Counted from the first letter of the stretch, positions 42,313-52,198 are shown. The stretch is DNA of 64,000 bases from Pseudomonas koreensis (GCF_012986595.1 NZ_JAAQYM010000001.1:930001-994000), one strand, 5' to 3'. A program made the numbers and translations. The notes: a model not told the origin generated them from the letters alone.

Positions 42313-43854
42313 TCAGACTGGCTGCAACTTCTGCTCGAACACCGCAACACCATTCAAATCCCGCAACACCACACTCATCTCCCCGCTCTGCCCCTCGATA
42401 TTCACCTCGCCAAAAAACTGAAACCCGGCAAACGGTGAAGCATTCTGGGTCGGCGGCGCCTTCTGGAACACCACTTCCGGGCCAAAGGTCTTGTCCAGTG
42501 GGTTGGGCCCGAAACTCCCCGCATTCAGCGGCCCGGCGACAAACTCCCAGAACGGTTCGAAATCCTGAAACGCGGCGCGATCGGGGTGGTAGTGATGCGC
42601 CGCGCAGTAATGCACGTCCGCCGTCAGAAACACGAAGTTGCGCACCTGCTGCGCCCGCAGAAAACCGAGCAGCTCGGCAACTTCCAGCTCGCGGCCCTGA
42701 GCCGGGCCAGGATCACCGTTGGCGACGGCTTCCCAGCGCGCCACGCCCGGGCTGACTTCACCGTCCGGCACACCGAGGCCGATCGGCATGTCGGCGGCGA
42801 TCACCTTCCACTGTGCCTTGGAGTGTTTCAGCCCACGCTTGAGCCAGTCCAGTTGCTCACGCCCAAGGAACGGCTTGGCCGCGCCGAGATTGTCGTCGTT
42901 GGCGCCGCGATAGCTGCGCATGTCGAGCACGAACACATCGAGCATCGGCCCGTAACTGAGCTTGCGATAAATCCGCCCACCGCCGTCGGCCGCCTGCAAA
43001 CGCATCGGTGAATATTCCAGCCAGGCCTTGCGCGCACGACCGACCAGGGTGTGGATATCTTTTTCCTGATAACGCTCGTCGAGCTGCTTGCCCGGCGACC
43101 AGTTGTTGACCACTTCGTGATCGTCCCACTGCCAGATCTGCGGCACTTCGGCGTTGAAACGGCGGATGTTTTCGTCCATCAGGTTGTAGCGGTAATTGCC
43201 GCGATAATCATCGAGAGTCTGCGCGACTTGGCTCTTGGCTTCGGTGGTGAGGTTGCGCCAGACGCGGCCACCTTCGGTGGTCAGTTGCGCCGGTACGGGG
43301 CCGTCGGCGTAGATGGTGTCGCCGCTGTGGATAAAGAAGTCCGGCAGGCGCAGACGCATGGATTCGTAGATGCGCATGCCGCCGATGTCCGGGTTGATGC
43401 CGAAACCCTGGCCGACGGTGTCACCGCTCCAGACGAAACGGATGTCACGCCGCGCCGTCGGTGCGCTGCGCAAGTGACCGAGCCACGGTTCGCTGGCGAC
43501 GCCGGTCTGCGCGTCTTTGAAATACACCCGATAGAAAATCGCCTGATCGGCGGGCAGCCCGGTCAGTTCGACCCGGGCGGTGAAATCGGTGCGCGCATCG
43601 GCCAATGGCGAGACGACCCGGCGCGGGTGGCGAAACTGGCTGCGGGTGTCCCACTCGACCACCATCCGCGCCGGACGGTCGCTGCGGCTCCAGATCATCG
43701 CGCGGTCGCCCTGCAGGTCACCGGATTGCACGCCGTCAGTCAGTTGCGGCCGATCCTTGACCGACGCGATCACTGCCGGCGCCAGCCCCGGCATCAGCAG
43801 CCCGGCACCCACCACTTGCATGACCCGCCGCCGCCCCGGATTGAAATCGCTCAT
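42313..43854 (-). CDS. phoD: PhoD-family alkaline phosphatase, Tat-exported
   Basis: A 513-residue periplasmic phosphodiesterase/phosphatase. The N-terminus NPGRRRVMQVVGAGLLMPGL is a twin-arginine signal. The N-terminal PhoD domain (LTDGVQSGDLQGDRAMIWSR) precedes the metallophosphatase core with IHSGDTIYADG, WDDHEVVNNW, LDMRSYRG and LTADVHYCAAHHY as metal-ligand motifs. It releases phosphate from mono- and diesters in the periplasm. Monocistronic. The start at 43854 has a GGGAGAACAGC Shine-Dalgarno. Confidence 0.92.
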   Translation of the reverse strand: MSDFNPGRRRVMQVVGAGLLMPGLAPAVIASVKDRPQLTDGVQSGDLQGDRAMIWSRSDRPARMVVEWDTRSQFRHPRRVVSPLADARTDFTARVELTGLPADQAIFYRVYFKDAQTGVASEPWLGHLRSAPTARRDIRFVWSGDTVGQGFGINPDIGGMRIYESMRLRLPDFFIHSGDTIYADGPVPAQLTTEGGRVWRNLTTEAKSQVAQTLDDYRGNYRYNLMDENIRRFNAEVPQIWQWDDHEVVNNWSPGKQLDERYQEKDIHTLVGRARKAWLEYSPMRLQAADGGGRIYRKLSYGPMLDVFVLDMRSYRGANDDNLGAAKPFLGREQLDWLKRGLKHSKAQWKVIAADMPIGLGVPDGEVSPGVARWEAVANGDPGPAQGRELEVAELLGFLRAQQVRNFVFLTADVHYCAAHHYHPDRAAFQDFEPFWEFVAGPLNAGSFGPNPLDKTFGPEVVFQKAPPTQNASPFAGFQFFGEVNIEGQSGEMSVVLRDLNGVAVFEQKLQPV

Positions 43855-43922
43855 GCTGTTCTCCCTGAAAAAAGGAAAACTTAAGCACGGCTGTGTGAAC
43901 TCGCCATGACACCACTAACCAT

Positions 43923-44012
43923 TGTGGGAGCGAGCCTGCTCGCGAAAGCGGTGTGCCAGTCAACATACATGTCGCTGGCAGACTGCATTCGCGAGCAGGC
44001 TCGCTCCCACAG
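43923..44012. repeat. REP-like inverted repeat (GTGGGAGCGAGCCTGCTCGCGAA family)
   Basis: Arms TGTGGGAGCGAGCCTGCTCG (from 43923) and the complement ending near 44012, perfect over about 24 bp. Located between phoD and the end of fruA; may terminate the fru operon. Confidence 0.92.
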
Positions 44013-44029
44013 GGGATTTTTGTTGTCAG

Positions 44030-45763
44030 TCAGGCCTTGGCGGGTTCCAGCGCCAGCTCGACGGCCTCTGGGCGTTTGACCGTCGCATAGACCAGAGCGG
44101 TCAACAAACTCCCCGCGACAATCGCCAGCAGATACAACAACGCATGATTGATCGCATTCGGGATCGCCAACACAAACAGGCCACCGTGCGGCGCCATCAG
44201 TTTGCAGCCGAAATACATCGACAGAGCGCCGGTCAACGCACCGCCAGCGATGCTCGCCGGGATCACCCGCAGCGGGTCCTTGGCGGCAAACGGAATCGCC
44301 CCTTCGGAGATGAAGCACAGCCCCAGCACCAGCGCCGCTTTACCGGCCTCGCGCTCGGTCTGGGCGAACTTGCGCCGGGCGATGAAGGTGGCGATGCCCA
44401 GCCCGATCGGCGGCACCATGCCGGCGGCCATGGTCGCGGCCATCGGCGCATAACTCTGCGAGGCCAGCAGGCCCACCGAGAACGCATACGCGGCTTTGTT
44501 GATCGGGCCGCCGAGGTCGACGCACATCATGCCGCCGAGCAATACGCCAAGCAGGATCGCGTTGGTCGTGCCCATGCTGTCGAGGAAATGCGTGAGCGCC
44601 GCGAGCATGCCGGCGACCGGTTTGCCCACCACGTAGATCATCACCAGCCCGGTGAACAGGCTGGCGAACAACGGGATGATCAGAATCGGTTTGAGCGCTT
44701 CAAGACTCTGCGGCAAGGCGACATAACGACTGATCGCCTTGGCCGCATACCCGGCAATAAACCCGGCGACGATACCGCCGATGAACCCTGCTCCGAGCGT
44801 ACTGGCGAGCAAACCACCGATCATCCCCGGCGCCAGGCCCGGACGGTCGGCGATCGAATAGGCGATGTAACCGGCGAGCAGCGGCACCATCAGCTTGAAC
44901 GCAGTCTCGCCGCCGATCTGCATCAGCGCCGCCGCCAGCGTGCCTTCTTCCTTGAACGCGGTGATGCCGAAGACGAACGACAACGCGATCATCAAACCAC
45001 CGGCTACCACCATCGGCAGCATGAACGACACACCGGTCAGCAGGTGTTTGTAGACCCCGGTTTTCTCCTGCTTGGCCGGTGCCTTGCCGTCACTCGCGGC
45101 GCTCTCCACCTGAGCTTCGGCGAGGGCCTTTTTCAGTGTCGCTTCGGACTGCTTGAGCGCAATGCCGGTGCCGCAACGGTAGATCTTCTTGCCGGCGAAA
45201 CGCTCGGTGGCGACTTCGATGTCGGCCGCCAGCAACACCACGTCCGCCTCGGCAATCGCCGTGGCGCTGAGCGGGGTTTTCGCGCCGACCGAACCCTGGG
45301 TTTCGACGTGCAGTTCATAGCCCAGACGCTTGGCCGTCTGCTGCAACGCCTCGGCCGCCATGAAGGTGTGGGCGACGCCGGTCGGGCACGCGGTGATGGC
45401 GACGATGCGCGGCGCACGTTGCGCAGCGGGCGCCGGGACAGCGTCAGAGGCGACGTACACTTCAGCCTCTTGCGCCCCCCGGCGTAGCACCGCTTCCACA
45501 TCCTGCAGCGCTTGCGCCGGGGCAATGCGGAACACGCGCTTGCCGACGAAACGTGTCATGTCGATGTCGCCGGTGACCACCAGCAGCACCCACTCCGCCG
45601 CCGCAATGGTCGCGGCCGACAGTTCACGTTCCGGGTGCGCCGCATCCACCACTTCAACGCTGGTGCTCCAGCCCTGACGCTGGGCTGCCGCGTCGAGCAG
45701 ACGGGCGCACAGCACACTGGTGACCATGCCGTTCGGGCAGGCCGTGACAATGGCTAACTTCAT
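44030..45763 (-). CDS. fruA: PTS fructose transporter subunit EIIBC
   Basis: A 577-residue inner-membrane permease. An N-terminal IIB' domain (TACPNGMVTSV, Cys9) is followed by the catalytic IIB domain with C126 in ITACPTGVAHTFMAAEAL, then an EIIC domain from about residue 235 with some nine helices (TGVSFMLPMVVAGGLMIALS, MCVDLGGPINKAAYAF). It phosphorylates fructose to fructose 1-phosphate during import. Third gene of fruBKA, starting 11 bp after fruK. Confidence 0.96.
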   Translation of the reverse strand: MKLAIVTACPNGMVTSVLCARLLDAAAQRQGWSTSVEVVDAAHPERELSAATIAAAEWVLLVVTGDIDMTRFVGKRVFRIAPAQALQDVEAVLRRGAQEAEVYVASDAVPAPAAQRAPRIVAITACPTGVAHTFMAAEALQQTAKRLGYELHVETQGSVGAKTPLSATAIAEADVVLLAADIEVATERFAGKKIYRCGTGIALKQSEATLKKALAEAQVESAASDGKAPAKQEKTGVYKHLLTGVSFMLPMVVAGGLMIALSFVFGITAFKEEGTLAAALMQIGGETAFKLMVPLLAGYIAYSIADRPGLAPGMIGGLLASTLGAGFIGGIVAGFIAGYAAKAISRYVALPQSLEALKPILIIPLFASLFTGLVMIYVVGKPVAGMLAALTHFLDSMGTTNAILLGVLLGGMMCVDLGGPINKAAYAFSVGLLASQSYAPMAATMAAGMVPPIGLGIATFIARRKFAQTEREAGKAALVLGLCFISEGAIPFAAKDPLRVIPASIAGGALTGALSMYFGCKLMAPHGGLFVLAIPNAINHALLYLLAIVAGSLLTALVYATVKRPEAVELALEPAKA

Positions 45764-45774
45764 GACAAACCCTC

Positions 45775-46716
45775 TTATTGTTCTGTCAGGGGACGCACGC
45801 GCACGCCCTGTTCGAGCCGCGCCAGTTGCGCGGTGTCGTTGATGCCAAAACCGATCTGCGTCACCGCCATCGCGGCAATCGCCGTGGCGCTGCGCAAGGT
45901 CTGCTCGGGCGTATCGGCGCTGAGCAGACCGTGGAGCATGCCGGCCAGCAACGAGTCACCAGCACCCACCGTGCTGGCGACCGTCACCTTGGGCGGCGTG
46001 GCATGCAGCGCCGCACCGACGCTGAACCAGTTCACGCCATCGGCACCATGGGAAATCACCACATGCTCGATGCCCTTGGCGTGCAAGCACGCCGCCGCCT
46101 GTGCTTCGGCAGCGTGCGAGACCACATCGCAATCCAGTGCATCGGCGAGTTCTTCGGTGTTCGGCTTGATCAGCCACGGGCGCGCTTCAATGGCCGCGCG
46201 CAAGGCTTCGCCGCTGCTGTCGAGGGCGACTTTCAGGCCGAGTTCGTTCAGCCGTTCGATCAGCTCGCGCAACCACTGCGCGGTGACGCCACGCGGCAAA
46301 CTGCCGGCCACCACCACCGCATCATGCCCCGGTGCAATCTGCACCAGACGATCGAGCAGCGCCTGCTGGGCCGCCGCGTCGACCACCGGCCCCGGGCCGT
46401 TGATGTCGGTGATGCGCCCGTCGTGCTCGGCGACCTTGATGTTGCTGCGCGTCTCGCCCGGCACGCGGATGAACGCGTCGACAAAGCCGCGCTTGGCGAA
46501 CAAGGTTTCGAAGGCCTGCAGATTGTCTTCGCCGAGAAAACCGCTGACCGTCAGTTGATGCCCGAGGTCCGCGAGCACCTGGGCGACGTTTACGCCCTTG
46601 CCGGCGGCATGGGTGTGCATCTCGTCGCTGCGGTTGACCTGACCGGCCTCCAGGCGCGGCAGCTCGACCGTGAGGTCCAGCGCCGGGTTGAGGGTCAGGG
46701 TGAGAATCTTGGCCAT
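45775..46716 (-). CDS. fruK: 1-phosphofructokinase
   Basis: A 313-residue PfkB-family kinase converting fructose 1-phosphate to fructose 1,6-bisphosphate. The substrate-binding NPALDLTVEL, AAGKGVNVAQVLADLG and the catalytic TVGAGDSLLAGML motif are present. Its ATG overlaps the fruB stop by one base (TAATG on the coding strand), showing translational coupling in the fruBKA operon. Confidence 0.96.
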   Translation of the reverse strand: MAKILTLTLNPALDLTVELPRLEAGQVNRSDEMHTHAAGKGVNVAQVLADLGHQLTVSGFLGEDNLQAFETLFAKRGFVDAFIRVPGETRSNIKVAEHDGRITDINGPGPVVDAAAQQALLDRLVQIAPGHDAVVVAGSLPRGVTAQWLRELIERLNELGLKVALDSSGEALRAAIEARPWLIKPNTEELADALDCDVVSHAAEAQAAACLHAKGIEHVVISHGADGVNWFSVGAALHATPPKVTVASTVGAGDSLLAGMLHGLLSADTPEQTLRSATAIAAMAVTQIGFGINDTAQLARLEQGVRVRPLTEQ

Positions 46717-49577
46717 TACAGGGCCTCCACTAATGCACGCACTTCGTTCGCGCTGCCCACGATGAGGGCGTGTTGAGCAAGGGTTTGCGCCTGGGTCAGG
46801 CTGAGTTCGCGGATGCGCGCCTTGACCTCGGCGATGCTGCGCCCGGACACGCTCAGCTCATCGACGCCGAGGCCGACCAGCACCGGCACCGCCAGCGGAT
46901 CTGCCGCCAGCTCGCCGCACACGCCAACCCATTTGCCATGGGCATGCGCGGCGCGCACGGTGATGTCGATCAGTTGCAGCACCGCCGGGTGCAGGCCATC
47001 GGCCTGGGCCGAGAGCGTCGGGTGCCCCCGGTCGATGGCCAGGGTGTATTGCGTCAGGTCGTTGGTGCCGACGCTGAAGAAATCGACTTCTTTCGCCAAC
47101 ACCGGCGCCAGCAAGGCCGCGGACGGCACTTCGATCATGATCCCCAGTTGCAGGTCCGCAACCGGGATTTCCAGGCGCAGGCGCTCGGTCATGTCTCGGG
47201 CCTGGCGCCATTCTTCGACGCTGCCGACCATCGGGAACATGATGCGCAACGGCCGGTTGTCCGCCGAACGCAGCAAGGCACGTAGTTGCGCTTCCATGAC
47301 CTGCGGACGCTGCAACGTGAGGCGAATGCCGCGTACGCCGAGGAACGGGTTTTCTTCCTTGGCGATCGGCCAATACGGCAGCGGTTTGTCGCCACCGACG
47401 TCCAGCGTACGCACCACCAGCGGCCGTCCGGCGAGGCCATCGAGGACGCGGCGGTATTCTGCCTCCTGAGTGGCTTCGTCCGGCGCTTGCGGGTGAGCCA
47501 TGAAAATCAGTTCGGTGCGCAACAGACCAATGCCTTCGGCGCCCTGCTCCACCGCAGCGGTGACCCCGGCGCTTTCGCCGATGTTGGCGAACACTTCCAC
47601 GGCGTGGCCATCGGTGGTGTGCGCCGGTTGGTGGCGTTGTTCGGCGGCAGCCTTGAGGCGCTGCTCACGGGTGTCACGTTCTTCGGCGGCGCGTTGCAGG
47701 GTCGCGGCGTCGGCGTCGACGTGCAGGCGACCGCGCTGGCCGTCGAGCAGCAACGGCGTGCCGGGTTTGAGCAACAACACCGCAGCACCGGCGCCCACCA
47801 GCGCCGGGATGCCCAAGGCACGGGCGACGATGGCGCTGTGTGCGGTGGCGCCGCCACGCGCGGTGAGAATCCCCGCGACGCGCGCCGGATCGAGTCGCGC
47901 CACGTCCGACGGGCCGACCTCGTCCATCACCAGAATGTACGGTTGCTCCGGTTCGCTCGGCGTCTGCACACCACAGAGTTGCGCCAGAACCCGGCGCCCG
48001 ATGTCACGCAGGTCCGCCGCCCGCTCGGCGAGCAACGCGTCCTGCAAAGATTCCTGTTGTCGGGCCGCCGCTTCGATCACTGCCATCCACGCCGCTTCGG
48101 CGCTTTCGCCTTGCTTGAGGCGGGTGTCGACTTCGTCGGTCAATTCCGGGTCGTCGAGCATTTCCTGGTGGGTGATGAAGATCTCGCGAATTGCCTTGGC
48201 TTTGCTGCGTTCGATCAAACCCTGAATGTCGCGGCGCACATCGTCCAGCGCTTGCTTGAGGCGTTCACGCTCGATGGCGGCGGACTCGCCGCGCAGCGGG
48301 TAATCGATGGCTTGCTGCACCTGAATGTGCGCCGGGCCGATGGCGATGCCCGGCGCGGCGGGGATCGCCTGCAACTGCGCGCCGGACGCCGGGGCGATCA
48401 GCACTTCGGCGATATTGGCAATGACTTCGCGTTGCTGGCTTACCGCTGGCAGTGGTTCGACTTCTTCACCCAGGCCTTCTTCGATGGCGGCCAAGAGCGC
48501 CGGCAAGGCGTCGGCGGCGATGCTCGGTTCAGCGATCAACTCCAGCACCTGACCGCGACGGGCACCGAGGCTGAGCAGCTTGCTCAGGCTCTTGACCGAC
48601 ACGGCGCTGTCCTGGCTGTCGACGATGCGCACGCGAATTTCGCCGTCGAAACTCTTCGCCAGTTGCGCGAGGATCTTCGCCGGGCGTGCGTGCAGACCGT
48701 GGGCGTTGGCCAGCGCGATGCGGGCGCTCGGCCAGTCGGCGGGCAGTTCGCCGCCGAGCACTTCGAGGACTTTGCGGCTGCTGGTGGCGCGGCCCAATTC
48801 ATGGCCACGACCTTCAATCAACAACGCGCACAGACGTTCAAGCAAGGCCTGATGCGCTTCACCGAGACTGGCCAGACAAAACAGACCGCTGAGCGGCTGG
48901 CCGAGGTAGCGCATCGGTTTGTCCGGGGTGACGAAGGCCAGACCCGGACGCTTCACGGTTTGTTCGCTGTGCAGCCACCACAGGCCATCGCCCAGCGGCA
49001 GCGCTTCGACTTGCTGCAATACGCCGGCAAAGCCGTTGCTCACACAATCGGCCTGACGCAACAGACGCGCGCCACGCCAGACCAGTTCTTCGAAATCATC
49101 TGCCGACACGCCGAGACCGATCATCTGGGCATCCAGCGCCAATTCCTGCGGTGCGCCTTGCAGCAGTTTCAACAGCGCTTCCGGGGAGCTGGCGCGGCGC
49201 AGGGCTTGGCCCAGATCGGTCTCGCCGAGGGCGCGGGTCAGCAGTTGCAGCAGGCGCAAGTGTTCGTCGGATTTGGCCGCAATGCCGATCGCCAGATAAA
49301 CGATCTGCCCATCGCCCCAATCCACGCCCTCGGGAAACTGCATCAGGCGCACGCCGGTGGCGAATACCTGATCGCGGGTCTCGGGCGTACCGTGGGGGAT
49401 GGCAATACCTTGACCAAGAAAGGTCGAGCCCTGGGCTTCCCGGGCCTGCAAGCCGGCGAGGTAGCCATCGGCGACCAGACCATCGGCCACCAGGTGATTG
49501 GCGAGCAATTGCAGGGCGGCGGGTTTATCCACGGCCGATTGGCCCATGGATATCTGCTCTATAGTGAGCTCGAGCAT
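46716..49577 (-). CDS. fruB: PTS fructose multiphosphoryl transfer protein (EIIA-HPr-EI fusion)
   Basis: A 953-residue cytosolic fusion. The EIIA-Fru domain (1-145) has phospho-H62 in AIPHGTPE. A linker module leads to an HPr domain with H296 in NAHGLHARPA. The EI domain (about 400-953) holds H580 in RGGATAHSAIVARALGIP and the PEP-binding C-terminal signature SVGTNDLTQY. It relays phosphate from PEP to FruA. The start at 49577 follows AAGGAGATCGC. The single palindrome-type Cra operator lies 149-160 bp upstream. The three-domain order is the one known from Pseudomonas and differs from the enterobacterial FruB, which lacks EI. Confidence 0.96.
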   Translation of the reverse strand: MLELTIEQISMGQSAVDKPAALQLLANHLVADGLVADGYLAGLQAREAQGSTFLGQGIAIPHGTPETRDQVFATGVRLMQFPEGVDWGDGQIVYLAIGIAAKSDEHLRLLQLLTRALGETDLGQALRRASSPEALLKLLQGAPQELALDAQMIGLGVSADDFEELVWRGARLLRQADCVSNGFAGVLQQVEALPLGDGLWWLHSEQTVKRPGLAFVTPDKPMRYLGQPLSGLFCLASLGEAHQALLERLCALLIEGRGHELGRATSSRKVLEVLGGELPADWPSARIALANAHGLHARPAKILAQLAKSFDGEIRVRIVDSQDSAVSVKSLSKLLSLGARRGQVLELIAEPSIAADALPALLAAIEEGLGEEVEPLPAVSQQREVIANIAEVLIAPASGAQLQAIPAAPGIAIGPAHIQVQQAIDYPLRGESAAIERERLKQALDDVRRDIQGLIERSKAKAIREIFITHQEMLDDPELTDEVDTRLKQGESAEAAWMAVIEAAARQQESLQDALLAERAADLRDIGRRVLAQLCGVQTPSEPEQPYILVMDEVGPSDVARLDPARVAGILTARGGATAHSAIVARALGIPALVGAGAAVLLLKPGTPLLLDGQRGRLHVDADAATLQRAAEERDTREQRLKAAAEQRHQPAHTTDGHAVEVFANIGESAGVTAAVEQGAEGIGLLRTELIFMAHPQAPDEATQEAEYRRVLDGLAGRPLVVRTLDVGGDKPLPYWPIAKEENPFLGVRGIRLTLQRPQVMEAQLRALLRSADNRPLRIMFPMVGSVEEWRQARDMTERLRLEIPVADLQLGIMIEVPSAALLAPVLAKEVDFFSVGTNDLTQYTLAIDRGHPTLSAQADGLHPAVLQLIDITVRAAHAHGKWVGVCGELAADPLAVPVLVGLGVDELSVSGRSIAEVKARIRELSLTQAQTLAQHALIVGSANEVRALVEAL

Positions 49578-49725
49578 GCGATCTCCTTTTTGGCACATGG
49601 ATGCGCCAGGTATTGTTTTGAATAGTCACAGCTTAGGCGCTGGTCAGCCTGCTTTTCAGCAGCAGTTTTGGCGGTTTCACGGCAGAACCGGCCAAAGGCG
49701 TCTAAAACGTAGAAAATACGCTTGC

Positions 49726-49737
49726 TGAAACGTTTAA
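49726..49737. promoter_or_regulatory. Cra/FruR operator in the fruB-fruR intergenic region
   Basis: TGAAACGTTTAA, reading TTAAACGTTTCA on the fruB strand, equals the Cra operator described for P. putida fruB. A related half-site (CTAAAACGTAGAAA, 49702-49715) is nearby. The 305-bp divergent gap otherwise holds the two promoters. Confidence 0.85.
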
Positions 49738-49882
49738 TCTAGATTGATCGGCACGTTACTCGATAATGTCTCATCCTTGAAGTCCAACTTGTCGGATGCG
49801 CTGCGACAATAGTCGCCTGCCCTAATCGGGTAGGATTGGCGAAAATGTCGGGGCTAGCTCGAAAAAACAAGGAAATACCGGG

Positions 49883-50878
49883 TTGAAACTCAGTGATATC
49901 GCGCGGTTGGCCGGAGTGTCCGTGACCACCGCCAGCTACGTCATCAACGGCAAGGCCGAACAGCAACGCATCAGCACCGCGACCGTCGAGCGGGTGCGTG
50001 CGGTGGTCGAGCAGCACGGCTTCACGCCCAATCCACAAGCGGCCGGGCTGCGCAGTCGGCACACGCGCACCTTGGGGTTCATCCTGCCGGACCTGGAAAA
50101 CCCCAGTTACGCGCGGATCGCCAAACTGCTGGAACAAGGTGCCCGGGCGCGCGGCTATCAGCTGCTGATTGCCAGTTCCGACGATGCGCCGGACAGCGAG
50201 CGCCAGTTGCTGCAACTGTTCCGCGCCCGCCGCTGCGATGCGCTGATCGTCGCCAGTTGCCTGCCGGCCGGTGACGACAGTTACCGTCAGTTGCAGGCCA
50301 AGGGGCTGCCGATCATCGCCATCGACCGGGTCATGGAACCGGAGCATTTCTGCTCGGTGATCAGTGACGACCGTGAAGCCAGCCTGCACCTGACCCAAAG
50401 CCTGCTCGACCCGCAGCCAAAACAGATCGTGCTGCTCGGCGCGCGACCGGAGCTGAGCATTAGCCAGGAACGTGCCGCCGGGTTCAAGCAAGCCTTGGTC
50501 GATTTCAAAGGCGACGTGCTGGTCGAACACGCCGAGTCCTTCAGCCGCGAGTGCGGCAAGCAGTTGATGGAAGAACTCCTGCAGCGTCTGGGGCATTTGC
50601 CGGATGCGCTGGTGACCACCTCCTACGTGCTGCTGCAAGGCGTGTTCGATGCTCTGCATGACTTCCCGCTCAAATCCCGTCCGCTGCGCCTCGGCACCTT
50701 CGGTGACACGCAGTTGCTGGACTTCCTGCCGCTGCCCGTCAACGCCATGGCCCAGCAGCACCAGTTGATCGCCGACAAGGCACTGGAACTGGCGCTGGCT
50801 GCCGTCGAGCAATCCGAATACGAGCCCGGTGTGCAGGCCATCGCCCGTACCTTCAAGCAGCGTATTCACCGGGACTGA
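49883..50878 (+). CDS. fruR: Catabolite repressor-activator FruR/Cra (LacI family), TTG start
   Basis: A 331-residue LacI-family regulator: N-terminal helix-turn-helix KLSDIARLAGVSVTTASYVI with hinge helix TPNPQAAGLRS, then a periplasmic-binding-protein-like effector domain (TRTLGFILPDLENPSYARI). It responds to fructose 1-phosphate and represses fruBKA in Pseudomonas. The predicted first codon is TTG at 49883, preceded by AAGGAAATACC; the helix-turn-helix starts immediately after, so no later start is possible. Confidence 0.93.
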   Translation: MKLSDIARLAGVSVTTASYVINGKAEQQRISTATVERVRAVVEQHGFTPNPQAAGLRSRHTRTLGFILPDLENPSYARIAKLLEQGARARGYQLLIASSDDAPDSERQLLQLFRARRCDALIVASCLPAGDDSYRQLQAKGLPIIAIDRVMEPEHFCSVISDDREASLHLTQSLLDPQPKQIVLLGARPELSISQERAAGFKQALVDFKGDVLVEHAESFSRECGKQLMEELLQRLGHLPDALVTTSYVLLQGVFDALHDFPLKSRPLRLGTFGDTQLLDFLPLPVNAMAQQHQLIADKALELALAAVEQSEYEPGVQAIARTFKQRIHRD

Positions 50879-50881
50879 ACC

Positions 50882-51658
50882 GTGGAGCTGATCGACAGCC
50901 ACACCCACCTCGACTTCCCCGACTTCGACGCCGACCGCTCGGCGTTGCTCGCCGAAAGCCGTGCCCTCGGGGTGCGGCGGATGGTGGTGCTGGGGGTCCA
51001 TGAAGGCAACTGGCAACGGGTGTGGGATCTGGTCCAGGACGATGCCGAGCTGTACGCGGCATTCGGTCTGCACCCGGTGTACCTCGATCAGCATCGCCCG
51101 CAGGATCTGACCGCGTTGGGCGACTGGCTGACCCGCCTGCACGGCCATCGGCAGTTGTGCGCGGTGGGCGAGATCGGTCTGGATTACTTCATCGAAACCC
51201 TCGACCGCGAACGCCAGCAGACGCTGTTCGACGCGCAGCTGCAACTGGCGGCGGACTTCGAGCTGCCGGCGCTGATCCACGTGCGCCGCAGCCACGCGGC
51301 GGTGATCGCCACGCTCAAGCGCTTCAAGCTCAAACGCGCTGGCATCATCCATGCCTTCGCCGGCAGCCGTGAAGAGGCGCGCGAATACATCAAACTCGGT
51401 TTCAAACTCGGACTGGGTGGAGCACCGACCTGGCCGCAGGCGTTGCGCATGCATCGGGTGTTGGCGGATCTGCCGCTGGCGTCGATCGTGCTGGAAACCG
51501 ATTCACCGGACATGGCCCCCGCGATGTTCCCCGGCCAGCGCAACAGCCCCGCGCACCTGCCGGCAATCTGCACGGCGCTCGCCGAACTGATGAAGATCAG
51601 CCCACAGCAACTGGCCGTCGCCAGCACCGCCAACAGCTGCGAAGTGTTCGGCTGGTAA
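50882..51658 (+). CDS. TatD-family metal-dependent hydrolase/DNase, GTG start
   Basis: A 258-residue TatD family amidohydrolase-fold protein. Metal ligands are seen in DSHTHLD (5-11), VGEIGLDYF near residue 97, IHVRRSH near 136, IHAFAGS near 158 and LETDSPDM near 206. Members are 3'-5' exonucleases implicated in DNA repair or fragmentation. It begins with GTG three bases after the fruR stop, so the two are probably co-transcribed. TatD, YcfH and YjjV-like members cannot be separated here. Confidence 0.88.
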   Translation: MELIDSHTHLDFPDFDADRSALLAESRALGVRRMVVLGVHEGNWQRVWDLVQDDAELYAAFGLHPVYLDQHRPQDLTALGDWLTRLHGHRQLCAVGEIGLDYFIETLDRERQQTLFDAQLQLAADFELPALIHVRRSHAAVIATLKRFKLKRAGIIHAFAGSREEAREYIKLGFKLGLGGAPTWPQALRMHRVLADLPLASIVLETDSPDMAPAMFPGQRNSPAHLPAICTALAELMKISPQQLAVASTANSCEVFGW

Positions 51659-52048
51659 TCAGTCGCGGTGAGCCTTGGCCGCGTCGAGGATCAAGGTCAT
51701 GTGCTGGCGATGGTGAACAAAGCGCAGCAGCGCGAAGTACACGAAAATCACGATCAGTGATGCGTTCAGCTGTTCAGTCACGCTGAGCAGCCCGATCCAT
51801 TCCATGACCAGCGCTACCAGCAATGCGGTGCACACCGTCAGTGACGCACTGAAACGCAACAGTCCCAGCGAATCGAGAGATCGGAAGCGTTTGATCTGTT
51901 TCGGGCAGCGCAACTCCAGGCTTTTCTGGCAGTGCGCGCAGGTGAACGGTTCGTTGATCGCGATGGCATTCAGTTGCCACGGCTTGAGCCCTTGCGTGGT
52001 CTGGCAATGAGCACAACGGCCCTGGATCCCCAGGGTTGCAACGGACAT
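51659..52048 (-). CDS. Zinc-ribbon membrane protein, hypothetical
   Basis: A 129-residue protein. Two CAHC motifs (cysteines 12, 15 and 37, 40) can form a zinc ribbon; a further cysteine follows at 48. Two transmembrane helices follow at about 63-86 (LLRFSASLTVCTALLVALVM) and 93-112. The C-terminal tail is basic and histidine-rich (RFVHHRQHM). The ribbon presumably faces the cytosol. Convergent with tatD-like gene; the stop codons are adjacent. Function unknown. Confidence 0.7.
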   Translation of the reverse strand: MSVATLGIQGRCAHCQTTQGLKPWQLNAIAINEPFTCAHCQKSLELRCPKQIKRFRSLDSLGLLRFSASLTVCTALLVALVMEWIGLLSVTEQLNASLIVIFVYFALLRFVHHRQHMTLILDAAKAHRD

Positions 52049-52198
52049 GAGCGGCCTCCTCGACGCAGTCAGCGGAACAGGGATACTGGCTCATTAATGA
52101 CGAAAAGCCAGCCGTCGAAAGAAAACAGGATTTGGCTTACAAACGTAAGGATCAATGCATTACAAAATGTTCTGACATCACCCTTGCAGGCGTGAACC

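Noticed and set aside
46716..49577. fruB length (953 residues) as a novel fusion
   Set aside because: The EIIA-HPr-EI arrangement is the usual one for Pseudomonas fructose PTS proteins.
47286..49625. 779-residue open frame on the plus strand opposite fruB
   Set aside because: It is a shadow of the high-GC fruB gene; the protein has no recognisable domain and fruB on the other strand is certain.
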